Positions 8,334 to 16,746 of a stretch of 44,838 bases of DNA are shown here, in pieces. How positions within the stretch are numbered: the first letter of the stretch is position 1; every line of letters starts with the position of its first letter. Under the pieces are notes generated by a model that saw only the letters and a program-made list of their open reading frames with translations, made no database searches and had not been told where the DNA came from. Origin of the DNA: an uncultured Clostridia bacterium (lineage in GTDB: Bacteria > Bacillota > Clostridia > UBA1381); the NCBI GenBank assembly GCA_934501535.1, contig CAKSUM010000022.1:1-44838 (forward strand). The letters run 5' to 3'. The position numbers and the translations under genes are program-made.

Positions 8334-8963
8334 ATGGCCGGAGATACTAAAGAGCGCATATTGGAAATTGCGCTTGAACTATTTGCACAGAGAGGATATT
8401 TGGGAACTTCCATGAGCGATATTGCAGGGGAGCTTGGAATTACGAAAGGCGCTTTATATAAGCACTATGCGAGTAAACAAGAGATACTGGACAGTATTGT
8501 GGAACGGATGAACAAAATGGATTATGAACGGGCCGAAGAATACGAAATGCCGGAAACGGAGCCGGACGGTTTTGAGGAAGCGTATTTGCACACGCCAATC
8601 GAAAAGATCCGTGCCTACGCGATGGCACAGTTTGACCATTGGACGAAAGAGCATTTCCCCTCTAACTTCCGAAAAATGTTGACATTAGAGCAATACCGTG
8701 ATAAAAAGCTTGCGCAGCTTTATCATGATTATCTGGCGACCGGCCCCACCGAGTATATGGCGGCAATTTTCCGTAAGCTGACGGATTCAGATGATGCCGC
8801 TATGCAGTTGGCGCTTGAATTTTACGGTCCGATGTTCCTGCTTTACAGCGTTTACGATGGTACAACCGATAAAGAAAGCATTGCGCCGCAGCTTTGTGCA
8901 CACATTGACCGCTTTATTGAGAAAGTCGAATCCGGTTACAGAAAGCCGGGAGATACACTATGA
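8334..8963 (+). CDS. TetR-family transcriptional repressor
   Basis: A 209-residue regulator with the TetR N-terminal helix-turn-helix: KERILEIALELFAQRGYLGTSM, SDIAGELGITKGALYKHYASKQEILDSI (about 6-54). The C-terminal ligand domain is variable, as usual. It starts at ATG 8334 behind AAGGAGTG. Two GTAACCG/CGGTTAC operators in its own promoter point to autorepression, also controlling the genes that follow in the same run (membrane protein, ClpP, DUF3795, CAT-like enzyme). Its stop overlaps the next ATG by 4 nt, which supports an operon. Confidence 0.93.
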   Translation: MAGDTKERILEIALELFAQRGYLGTSMSDIAGELGITKGALYKHYASKQEILDSIVERMNKMDYERAEEYEMPETEPDGFEEAYLHTPIEKIRAYAMAQFDHWTKEHFPSNFRKMLTLEQYRDKKLAQLYHDYLATGPTEYMAAIFRKLTDSDDAAMQLALEFYGPMFLLYSVYDGTTDKESIAPQLCAHIDRFIEKVESGYRKPGDTL

Positions 8964-9370
8964 AATTTTATTTTGGAAATGCCGTTACCGCAGCCACAAC
9001 GCTAATGATTCTTGCATTGCTTGGGTTTATCGGTCATTCGGTCTTTAATCGTGTAAATATTCAGTATTGGGGACGCAGGAGCGCGGTGGTATTGATTTTC
9101 GGTCTTGTTATCTGCTGCTTTGCGGCAGCACGGGACGGTTTGGATAAGACAATTCAGCACACTATCGATGACAGTTGTGCGGCAGGGATTTTTCCGCTGT
9201 TCAGCGTTCCTACCGTTGTCGGCTGTGTCTGCGCACTGCTGATTATAATAGCCGCCGTCGCCACGCCTATTGCAAAGACACAACATGCACGCGAGGTTTG
9301 GTTCTATGTGATGTCGTGCGGTGCGGTGCTGAAAATCGTGACGGTCGAGATTGCACGCATTATCATCTGA
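8960..9370 (+). CDS. small integral membrane protein of unknown function
   Basis: A 136-residue protein with about four hydrophobic segments (residues 8-26, 42-57, 79-102 and 115-135). I do not recognise the family. It begins with ATG overlapping the TetR stop (ATGA), so it is translationally coupled to the repressor and likely co-regulated. It is followed after 17 nt by clpP. A target of the regulator involved in envelope stress is possible but unproven. Confidence 0.75.
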   Translation: MKFYFGNAVTAATTLMILALLGFIGHSVFNRVNIQYWGRRSAVVLIFGLVICCFAAARDGLDKTIQHTIDDSCAAGIFPLFSVPTVVGCVCALLIIIAAVATPIAKTQHAREVWFYVMSCGAVLKIVTVEIARIII

Positions 9371-9387
9371 AAAGGAGCAGAATTAGT

Positions 9388-9978
9388 ATGAATATTATTC
9401 CCTATGTTATAGAACAAACCAATCGCGGAGAGCGGAGTTATGATATCTTTTCGCGGCTATTATCGGATCGGATTATTTTTCTTGGTGAAGAAGTGACTGA
9501 CGCATCTGCAAGCTCTGTCATTGCACAAATGCTTTTCCTGGAAGCACAGGATCCGTCCAAAGATATTCAGCTTTACATCAACAGTCCGGGCGGATCGGTT
9601 ACTGCCGGATTTGCGATTTACGACACTATGCAGTATATTAAATGTGATGTATCGACCATTTGCATTGGGTTGGCGGCGAGTTTCGGTGCATTCCTCTTGG
9701 CAGGCGGCACAAAGGGTAAGCGAATTGCACTTCCGAATGCAGAAATTATGATACATCAGCCGCTGATCGGCGGAAACGGTATACAAGGTCCTGCCACGGA
9801 TATTCAGATCGCATCCGAGCAAATGCAAAAAACAAAACAGCGGCTTACCCGTCTTCTTTCCGAGAATACAGGAAGAATTTTTGAAGAGGTTGCCGCCGCT
9901 ACAGAGCGCGACAATTTTATGTCAGCCAAGGAAGCGCTCGCCTTTGGGCTGATTGATAAAATCATTGACAAGAGATAA
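9388..9978 (+). CDS. clpP: ClpP-family serine protease (accessory copy)
   Basis: A 196-residue ClpP. Catalytic triad: S98 in GLAASFGAFLL, H123 in IMIHQPL, D175 in TERDNFMSA. The INSPGGSVTAGFAIYDTMQYI strand/helix and the C-terminal KEALAFGLIDKII are as in the family, and length is normal. The start is ATG 9388 after AAAGGAG; the longer open frame to 9175 lies over the previous gene. GLAASF replaces the usual GMAASM. It is not next to tig, clpX or lon. Position in a TetR-controlled accessory operon suggests a second, inducible ClpP rather than the housekeeping one. Confidence 0.93.
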   Translation: MNIIPYVIEQTNRGERSYDIFSRLLSDRIIFLGEEVTDASASSVIAQMLFLEAQDPSKDIQLYINSPGGSVTAGFAIYDTMQYIKCDVSTICIGLAASFGAFLLAGGTKGKRIALPNAEIMIHQPLIGGNGIQGPATDIQIASEQMQKTKQRLTRLLSENTGRIFEEVAAATERDNFMSAKEALAFGLIDKIIDKR

Positions 9979-9992
9979 GGAGAACAGAGATT

Positions 9993-10265
9993 ATGATTGA
10001 GTCAAGATGTGGGTTATTATGCAGCGATTGCAGTTTTCGTGAAACAATGGACTGCAAAGGGTGCGTGAATATGGACAAGCCTTTCTGGGCAGATAGCTGC
10101 CCTGTTAAATCATGCTGCGAAAAAAAGGGGTTGCAGCATTGCGGAGAATGCGATGAATTTGTCTGCGATTTGTTACATACTTTTGCTTATGACATGGAGC
10201 AAAGCGACAACGGTGCAAGAATCGAGCAATGCAAAAAGTGGTGTAAAAATAATAGCCGCAAGTAA
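9993..10265 (+). CDS. DUF3795 cysteine-rich protein
   Basis: A 90-residue protein opening with ESRCGLLCSDCSFR, then CKGCVN, CPVKSCCEKKGLQHCGECDEFVCD and CKKWC. This cysteine spacing is that of the DUF3795 family, presumed to bind zinc or an iron-sulfur cluster. Function is unknown. It starts 14 nt after clpP behind AAGGAGAA. A second member of the family is encoded at 18538-18951. Confidence 0.85.
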   Translation: MIESRCGLLCSDCSFRETMDCKGCVNMDKPFWADSCPVKSCCEKKGLQHCGECDEFVCDLLHTFAYDMEQSDNGARIEQCKKWCKNNSRK

Positions 10266-10301
10266 AGAATTAAAATCAAACGCAATATTGGAGTATACAA
10301 A

Positions 10302-10964
10302 ATGAAACCGATTATTGTTGAACCTAAGACGACCACGCGTGCGGAGGCATATGAGCTTTGGATGAACGCGCCGAATCCCATGGTAACATTTTTTAAAACA
10401 ATTGATGTTACGCCGCTTATGCGTATCAGTCGCAAATCCGGCTATAAATTCAATATGCTCATTTGCCGGTGTATCGGTAAGGCGGCAAGTGAAATAAAAG
10501 AATTTTACATGCTTCCCGTCGGAGACAAACTGCTGCAATATGACAGCATTGCGGTCAACACCATTGTAAAAAATAAAATCGGCGAGGTCAGCTCCTGCGA
10601 TGTGCCGTTCTCAAACGATTTTGAACGGTTCAACGCTGACTATCTGCGTCTGACGCATCAGGTTGCCGAAAACTGTCAAAATCACGATTTGAACGACAGC
10701 ATGGTCATCGGTACATCTGCTGTTGTGGATACCGAGATTGACGGGGCTGTCGGTATGAACAGCGGTATTTTCAATAATCCGTTCATCATCTGGGGCAAAT
10801 ATCATAAAGGTTTTTTTAAGACAACGCTGAAGCTGTCGTTTCAGTTCCACCACACCCAAATGGACGGTGCGCATGCAGGTCGGTTTTTACAAAAGTTGCA
10901 GGAAAATATCTTTGCCTTGAAAGCCGAGCCATTATCAAAGGAAAAGAAATCTGTTGATGCATGA
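10302..10964 (+). CDS. chloramphenicol acetyltransferase-family protein
   Basis: A 220-residue CAT-type trimeric acyltransferase. The active-site motif HHxxxDG appears as FHHTQMDGAHAGRFL (H183-H184, D188). The N-terminal region (AYELWMNAPNPMVTFFKTIDVTPL) and the middle SCDVPFSNDF fit CAT structure, and length is normal. The classic motif is HHAVCDG, so TQM replaces AVC. Resistance to chloramphenicol is therefore possible but not assured; another acceptor is equally likely. Last gene of the TetR-led run, 36 nt after the DUF3795 gene. Confidence 0.85.
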   Translation: MKPIIVEPKTTTRAEAYELWMNAPNPMVTFFKTIDVTPLMRISRKSGYKFNMLICRCIGKAASEIKEFYMLPVGDKLLQYDSIAVNTIVKNKIGEVSSCDVPFSNDFERFNADYLRLTHQVAENCQNHDLNDSMVIGTSAVVDTEIDGAVGMNSGIFNNPFIIWGKYHKGFFKTTLKLSFQFHHTQMDGAHAGRFLQKLQENIFALKAEPLSKEKKSVDA

Positions 10965-10983
10965 ATGAGAAGAAAGAGACAAA

Positions 10984-11120
10984 TTGAGATTTTCTGAGCA
11001 ATTGCGTATGCTGCGAAACGGTAATAACGTACATTTGCAATCTTAAGACGAAAAGCGTAAAAGGCTGATATATAGAATTGCAGACGAAGAAGATTATTTG
11101 TATAGTGAATCTAAAGGAGA
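10984..11120 (+). pseudogene. remnant of an XRE regulator gene
   Basis: TTG at 10985 opens the text LRFSEQLRMLRNGNNVHLQS then stop. This closely resembles the N-terminus of Clostridial XRE regulators (…FSEQLKKLRKEKNLTQEQLA). After the stop the same frame reads DEKRKRLIYRIADEEDYLY, like the tail of such a protein. The whole middle is missing. The stretch also holds the AAAGGAG for the following GNAT gene. Confidence 0.5.
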
Positions 11121-11126
11121 ACAAAA

Positions 11127-11873
11127 ATGGAATACATTCGTGTTACAAGAGAAAATATTGAGAATGAGCACATTTGCTGTGCAATATCAAATAATAAGGA
11201 TATTCAGGTTTCATCAAAGAAAGCATGGATGGATAAGTGCTTTGACGATGGGCTGACTTTCATAAAAAGTGCGGAAAGAGGAAAATGCTTTATTGAGTAT
11301 ATACCGGCTGAGAATGCATGGGTTCCTATTATTGCACCGAGATTTATGTATATAGATTGCTTTTGGGTATCAGGAGCTTTTAAGGGTCATGGATACTCAA
11401 ATGATTTGTTAAACAAGTGTATTGAAGATAGTAAAGCAAAGGGAAAAGTCGGACTTTGTATTTTGTCTTCGGCTAAGAAGAAACCGTTTCTTTCAGATCC
11501 TAAACATTTAGCATATAAGGGATTCAAGGTTGCAGATGTTTCAGATGCAGGTATTAATTTAATGTACTTGCCGTTTGATGAAAAATCCGGCGTACCACAG
11601 TTTAAAGAGTGCGCTAAGCATCCTCGTATTGATGATAAAGGTTACGTTTTATACTTTACAAATCAATGCCCGTTTAACGGAAAATATGTGCCGATACTTG
11701 AACAGGTTGCAAGCGATAACAGTATCCCTTTTAAGGCAATTAAAATAGAAAGCAAAGAGCAGGCACAGTCCGTTCCAAGCCCGTGTACATCTTATGCCTT
11801 GTTTAAGGACGGAGAGTTTTTAACCAACGAGCAACAGAATGATAAGAGATTCTTAAAATTAGTACAAGGTTAA
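11127..11873 (+). CDS. GNAT acetyltransferase with YoaP-like C-terminal domain
   Basis: A 248-residue two-part protein. Residues 1-140 are a GNAT fold, with the acetyl-CoA region FWVSGAFKGHGYSNDLLNKCIEDSKAKG (motif A, GxGYxxxL variant). The C-terminal part (about 160-245) reads VLYFTNQCPFNGKYVPILEQVA…PFKAIKIESKEQAQSVPSPCTSYALFKDGEFLT, which is the YoaP-type extension with a thioredoxin-like CPFN motif. Acceptor unknown; several relatives are annotated as resistance-like acetyltransferases. It starts at ATG 11127 behind AAAGGAG. Confidence 0.85.
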   Translation: MEYIRVTRENIENEHICCAISNNKDIQVSSKKAWMDKCFDDGLTFIKSAERGKCFIEYIPAENAWVPIIAPRFMYIDCFWVSGAFKGHGYSNDLLNKCIEDSKAKGKVGLCILSSAKKKPFLSDPKHLAYKGFKVADVSDAGINLMYLPFDEKSGVPQFKECAKHPRIDDKGYVLYFTNQCPFNGKYVPILEQVASDNSIPFKAIKIESKEQAQSVPSPCTSYALFKDGEFLTNEQQNDKRFLKLVQG

Positions 11874-12015
11874 AAACAATGATGAAGACGCAATTGAAAT
11901 ACAGCACTGCCCGATTCGGATTTCTCGCTCAGGGAGGAATGTATTTTGCGAGATGTTTATTTAATAGCAAATTCCGGTTTATTGACCTGATGAGATAGGA
12001 GAGTATATAATTGCA

Positions 12016-12774
12016 ATGAAGTCAATGGAAAACGACTGGTATAAAAAAATATGGACATTGGATATTCAAAATCAATCCTGGGTAGAAGATACCAAGCGCC
12101 AAGTGGATTTTATAATTCAAAAATTGCATCTTAAAGGCGGCGAAAAAATTCTTGATCTTGCCTGCGGTTTCGGCCGTCATTCCCTTGAGTTGGCAAGACG
12201 AGGCTTTTCGGTAACGGGAGTTGATATTACACCGTCATACGTCCGATTTGCTGAAGAAGAAGCGCAAAAAGAAGGCTTACAAGCGGTTTTTTTGTGCTGT
12301 GACATACGCGAAGTTCGGTTCAGTAATGAATTTGATGTTGTATTAAATATGGCGGACGGTGCAATCGGGTATCTTGAAAACGATATGGAAAACCAAAAAA
12401 TATTTACTTCTGTATCAAAAGCTTTAAAACCCGGCGGCAGGCATTTTATGGATATTATGAACGGCAGCTATGCCGACAGTCATTTCCCGTGCAGACTGTG
12501 GGAAGCAGGTGAAAAGTGTCTGACACTTTCCGAGTTTGAATGGGACAGTAAAACGCGTGTGCTGCTTTACGGACAGCTTGATTTTGAATACGGTCAGTCC
12601 ATTTCAAAGCCAAGTATAACCGAAGGAAATCCAATCAGGATATATACGCTGACGGAGATAACGGACATACTGTCTTCCGTCGGAATGAATGTTATCGACA
12701 GCTTTTCGGATTTTGACGGAAAACCCTCGTCAGACAACAATATACAGCTTTTAGTCTGTTCCGAAAAGGGTTAG
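12016..12774 (+). CDS. SAM-dependent methyltransferase, class I
   Basis: A 252-residue methyltransferase. Motif I is LDLACGFGRHSLELA (46-60), then VTGVDITPSYVRFAEE with the acidic ribose-binding residue, DIREVRF, and DVVLNMADGAIGYL for post-motif I. The CGFGRHS form of motif I is common in small-molecule and SAM-dependent SmtA-like enzymes. Start at ATG 12016 after GATAGGAGAG; an upstream TTG meets a stop at once. About 140 nt of featureless sequence precede it. Substrate unknown. Confidence 0.85.
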   Translation: MKSMENDWYKKIWTLDIQNQSWVEDTKRQVDFIIQKLHLKGGEKILDLACGFGRHSLELARRGFSVTGVDITPSYVRFAEEEAQKEGLQAVFLCCDIREVRFSNEFDVVLNMADGAIGYLENDMENQKIFTSVSKALKPGGRHFMDIMNGSYADSHFPCRLWEAGEKCLTLSEFEWDSKTRVLLYGQLDFEYGQSISKPSITEGNPIRIYTLTEITDILSSVGMNVIDSFSDFDGKPSSDNNIQLLVCSEKG

Positions 12775-12817
12775 AAACCACATAATATCTCCCACTTTTG
12801 AATATGGAGGCACAATA

Positions 12818-13810
12818 ATGAACGAATTGCGTGCGAGAGTAATCTCGCAGGAAAAAGGAATGTATAAAATCAGCAGCGGCACGGAGGTAAAGGCAGCAAC
12901 TGTATCCGGCAGATACAGATATGATGTGCAAACGGTATCCGACTATCCCGCGGTTGGTGATTATGTCATTGCCGAGTGGCCGGAGGATGACAGCAATACC
13001 GTAATTACGGGACTGTTTCCGCGAAAGAGCTGCTTTATCCGAAAAGCGGCGGGCACAGGAAATCGGGAACAGGTCGTCGCTGCCAATATTAATACCGCTT
13101 TTATCTGTATGTCGCTGAACAACAACTTTAATATCCGGCGTTTGGAGCGGTATCTGTCCGTTACATACGACAGCGGTGCGACACCAGTGGTGGTTCTGAT
13201 GAAATCGGATCTTTGTTCCGATACAGAAAACAAAATCATTGAGGTGCAAAATGCCGCACCGGGTGTGGATGTTCTGGCAATATCTTCGCTTGCCGGTGAC
13301 TATGATGCGGTTATGAAGTATATTCTTCCCGGAAAAACCGTGGCATTCATTGGTTCTTCGGGCGTCGGCAAGTCCAAGCTCATAAATAAGCTGACAGGTG
13401 CAGACAGTATTGCTACACGTGAAATCGGAAATGATGATAAGGGGCGGCATACAACGACCCATCGGGAACTGATTACGCTTCAAAACGGCGCTTTTGTCAT
13501 TGATACACCCGGCATGCGCGAGCTTGGTATGTGGGACAGCGGCGACGGCATTGATACGGCTTTTGCGGATATTGAAAAATTGTCCCGCGCATGTAAATAT
13601 GCGGATTGCACTCACACAACAGAGCCGGGATGTGCCGTCCTTTTGGCAATTGAGGACGGAACGCTTGATGCGGCCCGCCTTGAATCCTACCGTAAACTGA
13701 AAACCGAAAATGACTATGCGGCGGACAGCAGCCGATACCTTGAGGCTAAGAAGGCAAAGTTCAAGGAAATTGCAAAAATCAATAAATCGGGCAGAAAAAA
13801 CAGATATTAA
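12818..13810 (+). CDS. rsgA: RsgA-type ribosome-associated GTPase
   Basis: A 330-residue circularly permuted GTPase of the YjeQ/RsgA family, which acts in late 30S assembly. Domains in order: N-terminal OB fold (1-70), G4 MKSD and G5 SSLAG first, then G1 GSSGVGKSKLIN, the switch region KGRHTTTHRE, G3 DTPGMRE, and a C-terminal zinc-binding patch CKYADCTHTTEPGC. All family residues look intact. It stands 43 nt after a methyltransferase gene and not among cell-division or kinase genes, so it may be a second copy. Starts at ATG 12818 behind GGAGGC. Confidence 0.92.
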   Translation: MNELRARVISQEKGMYKISSGTEVKAATVSGRYRYDVQTVSDYPAVGDYVIAEWPEDDSNTVITGLFPRKSCFIRKAAGTGNREQVVAANINTAFICMSLNNNFNIRRLERYLSVTYDSGATPVVVLMKSDLCSDTENKIIEVQNAAPGVDVLAISSLAGDYDAVMKYILPGKTVAFIGSSGVGKSKLINKLTGADSIATREIGNDDKGRHTTTHRELITLQNGAFVIDTPGMRELGMWDSGDGIDTAFADIEKLSRACKYADCTHTTEPGCAVLLAIEDGTLDAARLESYRKLKTENDYAADSSRYLEAKKAKFKEIAKINKSGRKNRY

Positions 13811-13890
13811 CAGACAGAGCGGAATCATGCCGGTACGTAAAATGACAGCTTGCCGTGAAACAATAGTAGTGTAAAAATTTAAAAAAGGGC

Positions 13891-13921
13891 TTGACTCTCA
13901 CACTGTGGCAGGTGTTATTAT
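13891..13921 (+). promoter_or_regulatory. MerR-type promoter with 19-bp spacer
   Basis: -35 TTGACT (13891-13896) and -10 TATTAT (13916-13921) are 19 bp apart, with CTCACACTGTGGCAGGTGT between them. An over-long 19-bp spacer holding a dyad is the hallmark of promoters activated by MerR regulators through DNA untwisting. It precedes the MerR gene, so autoactivation is likely. Confidence 0.82.
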
Positions 13922-13962
13922 AGATATGAGCTCAAAAATAACAGCAAACAGGAGGTACCGCC

Positions 13963-14793
13963 ATGCTGAAAATAGGAGAATTTTCAAAGTTATCCAGAGT
14001 CAGCGTCAGAATGTTGCGCCACTATGACGAGATTGGTCTTTTGGAGCCCGCTGAAACTGACCGTTTTACCGATTACCGATATTACAGAGAGGATCAGCTT
14101 CCGACTGTCTGCCGCATTACGGCACTGAAGGATATGGGCTTCTCGCTTGCGGATATCGTCCGAATCCTTGATGTTTATGATGACAAGAAAAAAATGGAGA
14201 GGTACTTTGCGGACAGGGAACGGGAACTTAAGGCACTCTCGCAGGACACAGCATATAAACTGATGCTTCTGGATACAGCCCGAAAACGGCTGAGAAAGGA
14301 AGAAAGCATGAATTACAATGTCACAATCAAAACCATTCCGGCGCGCTATGCCGCAACCGTACATATGACCATTCCGCGCTATGAAGACGAGGGAACGGTA
14401 TGGAGCACCTTGATGTCCGAAACCGCTCATATGAATCTTACCGAGGCAGACCCGTGTCTTTGTGCCGTCACTTTTCTTGACGGAGAGTACAAGGAGAAAG
14501 ATGTGGAGGTGATGGCATGGAAGACCGTCAAGGGGAGCTATCCCGACACTGAGCATGTCAAATTTACGACATTGCCGGAGGTCACGGTGGCGAGCTGCAC
14601 ATTCAAGGGCGGCTATCATTTGATTACGGAAGTCTATGCTGCTGTTGCTGCGTGGATAGATGCCAACGGATATGAAAGCGTTGACCCGATGTTCAACATT
14701 TACCATGTCAGTCCGCACGAAACGCACAATTCCGATGAGTTTGTGACCGAGGTCTGCTATCCGGTGAAAAAGAAACAGCACACCACAGATTAA
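13963..14793 (+). CDS. MerR-family regulator with GyrI-like effector domain
   Basis: A 276-residue BmrR-like regulator. The winged helix is MLKIGEFSKLSRVSVRMLRHYDEIGLLEPAETD…YRYY (1-45), followed by a coiled coil (about 80-115) and a GyrI/SOUL-like ligand domain (about 118-272, YNVTIKTIPARYAATVHMTI … MFNIYHVSPHETHNSDEFVTEVCYPV). Such proteins sense bulky hydrophobic cations. The gene follows its own 19-bp-spacer promoter and ends at a terminator, so no target other than itself is visible here. Start ATG 13963 after AGGAGGT. Confidence 0.92.
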   Translation: MLKIGEFSKLSRVSVRMLRHYDEIGLLEPAETDRFTDYRYYREDQLPTVCRITALKDMGFSLADIVRILDVYDDKKKMERYFADRERELKALSQDTAYKLMLLDTARKRLRKEESMNYNVTIKTIPARYAATVHMTIPRYEDEGTVWSTLMSETAHMNLTEADPCLCAVTFLDGEYKEKDVEVMAWKTVKGSYPDTEHVKFTTLPEVTVASCTFKGGYHLITEVYAAVAAWIDANGYESVDPMFNIYHVSPHETHNSDEFVTEVCYPVKKKQHTTD

Positions 14794-14797
14794 ACGG

Positions 14798-14836
14798 TTG
14801 CACCCAACCTCATTTCAGAGGTCGGGTGCAATTTTT
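14798..14836 (+). terminator. intrinsic terminator after the MerR gene
   Basis: TTGCACCC (14798-14805) pairs with GGGTGCAA (14824-14831), extended inward by ACCT/AGGT across one mismatch, and is followed by a T run. Confidence 0.9.
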
Positions 14837-14859
14837 ATATGACGTTTTATCAAAAATGC

Positions 14860-14914
14860 TTGACAAATCCTATTTGACGATATATAATTAGAGTTATGTA
14901 TAATTCAAATTATA
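14860..14914 (+). promoter_or_regulatory. promoter and palindromic operator of the second TetR gene
   Basis: TTGACA (14860-14865), 17 nt, TATAAT (14883-14888). A palindrome TATAATT-CA-AATTATA (14899-14914) covers the start-site region just before the ribosome site GGAGGT. It is a likely autorepression site of the TetR protein, although AT-rich palindromes arise easily by chance. Confidence 0.7.
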
Positions 14915-14929
14915 TATGGAGGTACAAAT

Positions 14930-15502
14930 ATGCCCGCGAAAATAAAAGCCACAAAAGAAATGATTATTGACGCAGCCTTTGCGGTTGCCCGAGAAACAGG
15001 AGCGGAGAACATTAACGCAAGGACTGTATCGGAAAGACTGAATTGCTCCACGCAGCCGGTAATGTATCATTTTGCAACAATCGAAGCACTGAAAAGAGCA
15101 GCCTATGAAAAAGCAGACCTTTATCATTCGGAATATCTGATGAATATGAAAAAAAAGCCAAAGGGCGCAGCGCTTGGAATCGGAATGAATTATATCCGCT
15201 TTGCAATCGAAGAACCTCACTTGTTCCGTTTCCTTTTTCAGTCGGATTTTTTTAACGGAAGTACCATGCTTGAACTGATAGATGCCGAAGAGCTTACCCC
15301 TGTTCTTTCGGCTATGCAGCGATCATTGGGAATTAATATGGAACAGACAAAAAAAGTATTCCTGACAGTTTTTCTGTTTGCTCACGGTTATGCAAGTATC
15401 ATCGCCAATAATTCACTGAAATACGATGAGAAACTTATAAATTCCCAGTTGGAACGGGCATACAGAGGTGCAATATTGGCAGCACAGGAGGAAATGGCAT
15501 GA
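14930..15502 (+). CDS. TetR-family transcriptional regulator
   Basis: A 190-residue protein with the TetR DNA-binding domain at the N-terminus (KEMIIDAAFAVARETGAENINARTVSERLNCSTQPVMYHFATIEALKRAAY, about 9-58). The ligand domain resembles TetR_C WHG-like types (FRFLFQSDFF, HGYASIIANNSLKYDEK). Start ATG 14930 behind GGAGGT. The gene is preceded by its own promoter and operator. No obvious target follows; a 34-codon hydrophobic frame directly after the stop may be a leftover of one. Confidence 0.9.
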   Translation: MPAKIKATKEMIIDAAFAVARETGAENINARTVSERLNCSTQPVMYHFATIEALKRAAYEKADLYHSEYLMNMKKKPKGAALGIGMNYIRFAIEEPHLFRFLFQSDFFNGSTMLELIDAEELTPVLSAMQRSLGINMEQTKKVFLTVFLFAHGYASIIANNSLKYDEKLINSQLERAYRGAILAAQEEMA

Positions 15503-15583
15503 TGTGATCGAACTGATATTTGCAATGGTTTGCATTGCGTTTGTTGTTTTTAGATCGAAAGTGAAAGAAAAAGGAGGATGGAT

Positions 15584-16135
15584 ATGCATATCGACCGCCT
15601 ATTGACTGATTGTTATTTTTTGAAAAGGTGTGAGATTTCAGATATTGACAGAATCAGTAAATTCTATCAATATGTCTGCGAAAAAACCGAGCACATGGAA
15701 CGGTTCGGGAAATGGATTTACGGATTGCACCCTGCAAAGGAGCAAATAGAATACTATATCAAGTCCGGCTTTATGTACTCCTTTGAAAAAAACGGAGAAA
15801 TATTCGGAGCCGTTGCTATAACGCCGTTTCAAGGAACAGAATACCAAGATATTGATTGGCAAATTGTCTGTAACAATAACGAAGTGAGCGTTGTGCATCT
15901 GCTTGCCGTAAATCCTGACCATCAAAGCTGCGGTATTGCACGGAAGATAATGCGCAATGCGGTTGATATCGCAAAGAGTAACAGTTCAAAAGCTGTCCGT
16001 CTGGACGCAATCTCCTGCAATATTCCTGCTCACAAGTTATATCGATCAATCGGATTTGAAAAGATAAGTATTCGCAATTGGTATGCCGATAATGTCGGAA
16101 ACACGGAGTTTTATTTGTTTGAATTGCTTTTGTGA
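15584..16135 (+). CDS. GNAT-family N-acetyltransferase
   Basis: A 183-residue GNAT. Motif A is VVHLLAVNPDHQSCGIARKIMRNAVDIA (Q/RxxGxG/A form), and motif B is LDAISCNIPAHKLYRSIGFEKI. I place the start at ATG 15584, 6 nt after GGAGG; the ATG at 15578 touches the ribosome site. Acceptor unknown. Preceded by a short hydrophobic frame (GTG 15504, IELIFAMVCIAFVVFRSK) that is probably debris. Confidence 0.88.
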   Translation: MHIDRLLTDCYFLKRCEISDIDRISKFYQYVCEKTEHMERFGKWIYGLHPAKEQIEYYIKSGFMYSFEKNGEIFGAVAITPFQGTEYQDIDWQIVCNNNEVSVVHLLAVNPDHQSCGIARKIMRNAVDIAKSNSSKAVRLDAISCNIPAHKLYRSIGFEKISIRNWYADNVGNTEFYLFELLL

Positions 16136-16181
16136 GATTAAATCTGTTTATGGTGTAAGAAAAAATATGGAGGAATATATT

Positions 16182-16676
16182 ATGAAAAACAGTGCACTGG
16201 TCATAATCGACCTGCAAAATGACATCACGAAAAACTACAGGGACATCATTGAAAAAGTAAATGATGCCATCGAATGGGCATCTCAAAGGGAAATATGGGT
16301 TGTGTACATTCAACATAACAACCTGTCTGCGGGAACAAGAACATTCAAGCCCGGAACGCATGGCGCAGAATTTGTCCCGGAAATGAAAGTCGTGTCCGAC
16401 AATATCTTCACAAAGTCAAAAAGCAACGCGCTGACGAACGAGGAGTTTGCCGCATTTATCCGGGAACACGGCATTACCGAGTTTTATATTGCCGGTGCGG
16501 ACGCCGCAGCCTGCATCAAATCCACCTGCTATAACATGACGAAAAGCGGCTATACCGTTCATGTACTTTCGGACTGCATTACGAGCTACGATAAAAAGAA
16601 ACTGCCCGAGATGCTTGCCTATTATGAAAGCAAGGGCTGTTCTGTCATGACGCTTCAAAAGACTATGCAGGCGTAA
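16182..16676 (+). CDS. isochorismatase-like cysteine hydrolase
   Basis: A 164-residue hydrolase of the isochorismatase superfamily: strand 1 ALVIIDLQNDI with catalytic D10, a lysine in FTKSKSNAL (78-80), and nucleophile C111 in IAGADAAACIKSTCYNM. The family hydrolyses amides or vinyl ethers, for example nicotinamide or N-carbamoyl compounds; the substrate here is unknown. The start is ATG 16182 behind GGAGGAAT; the frame remains open back to 16083 but over the previous gene. Confidence 0.9.
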   Translation: MKNSALVIIDLQNDITKNYRDIIEKVNDAIEWASQREIWVVYIQHNNLSAGTRTFKPGTHGAEFVPEMKVVSDNIFTKSKSNALTNEEFAAFIREHGITEFYIAGADAAACIKSTCYNMTKSGYTVHVLSDCITSYDKKKLPEMLAYYESKGCSVMTLQKTMQA

Positions 16677-16746
16677 AGCCGGAATGGCGTATCGGATTTA
16701 TATCCGGCATAAATCGTAATTTATTGCTAACTAAAGAGGTATAAAT

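Noticed and set aside
12692..13828. 378-codon minus-strand frame opposite the RsgA gene
   Set aside because: It is the shadow of a well-supported plus-strand GTPase gene with all motifs intact.
15504..15608. 34-codon hydrophobic frame after the second TetR gene
   Set aside because: GTG start without its own ribosome site, overlapping the GNAT ribosome site and start; probably a fragment of a lost membrane gene.
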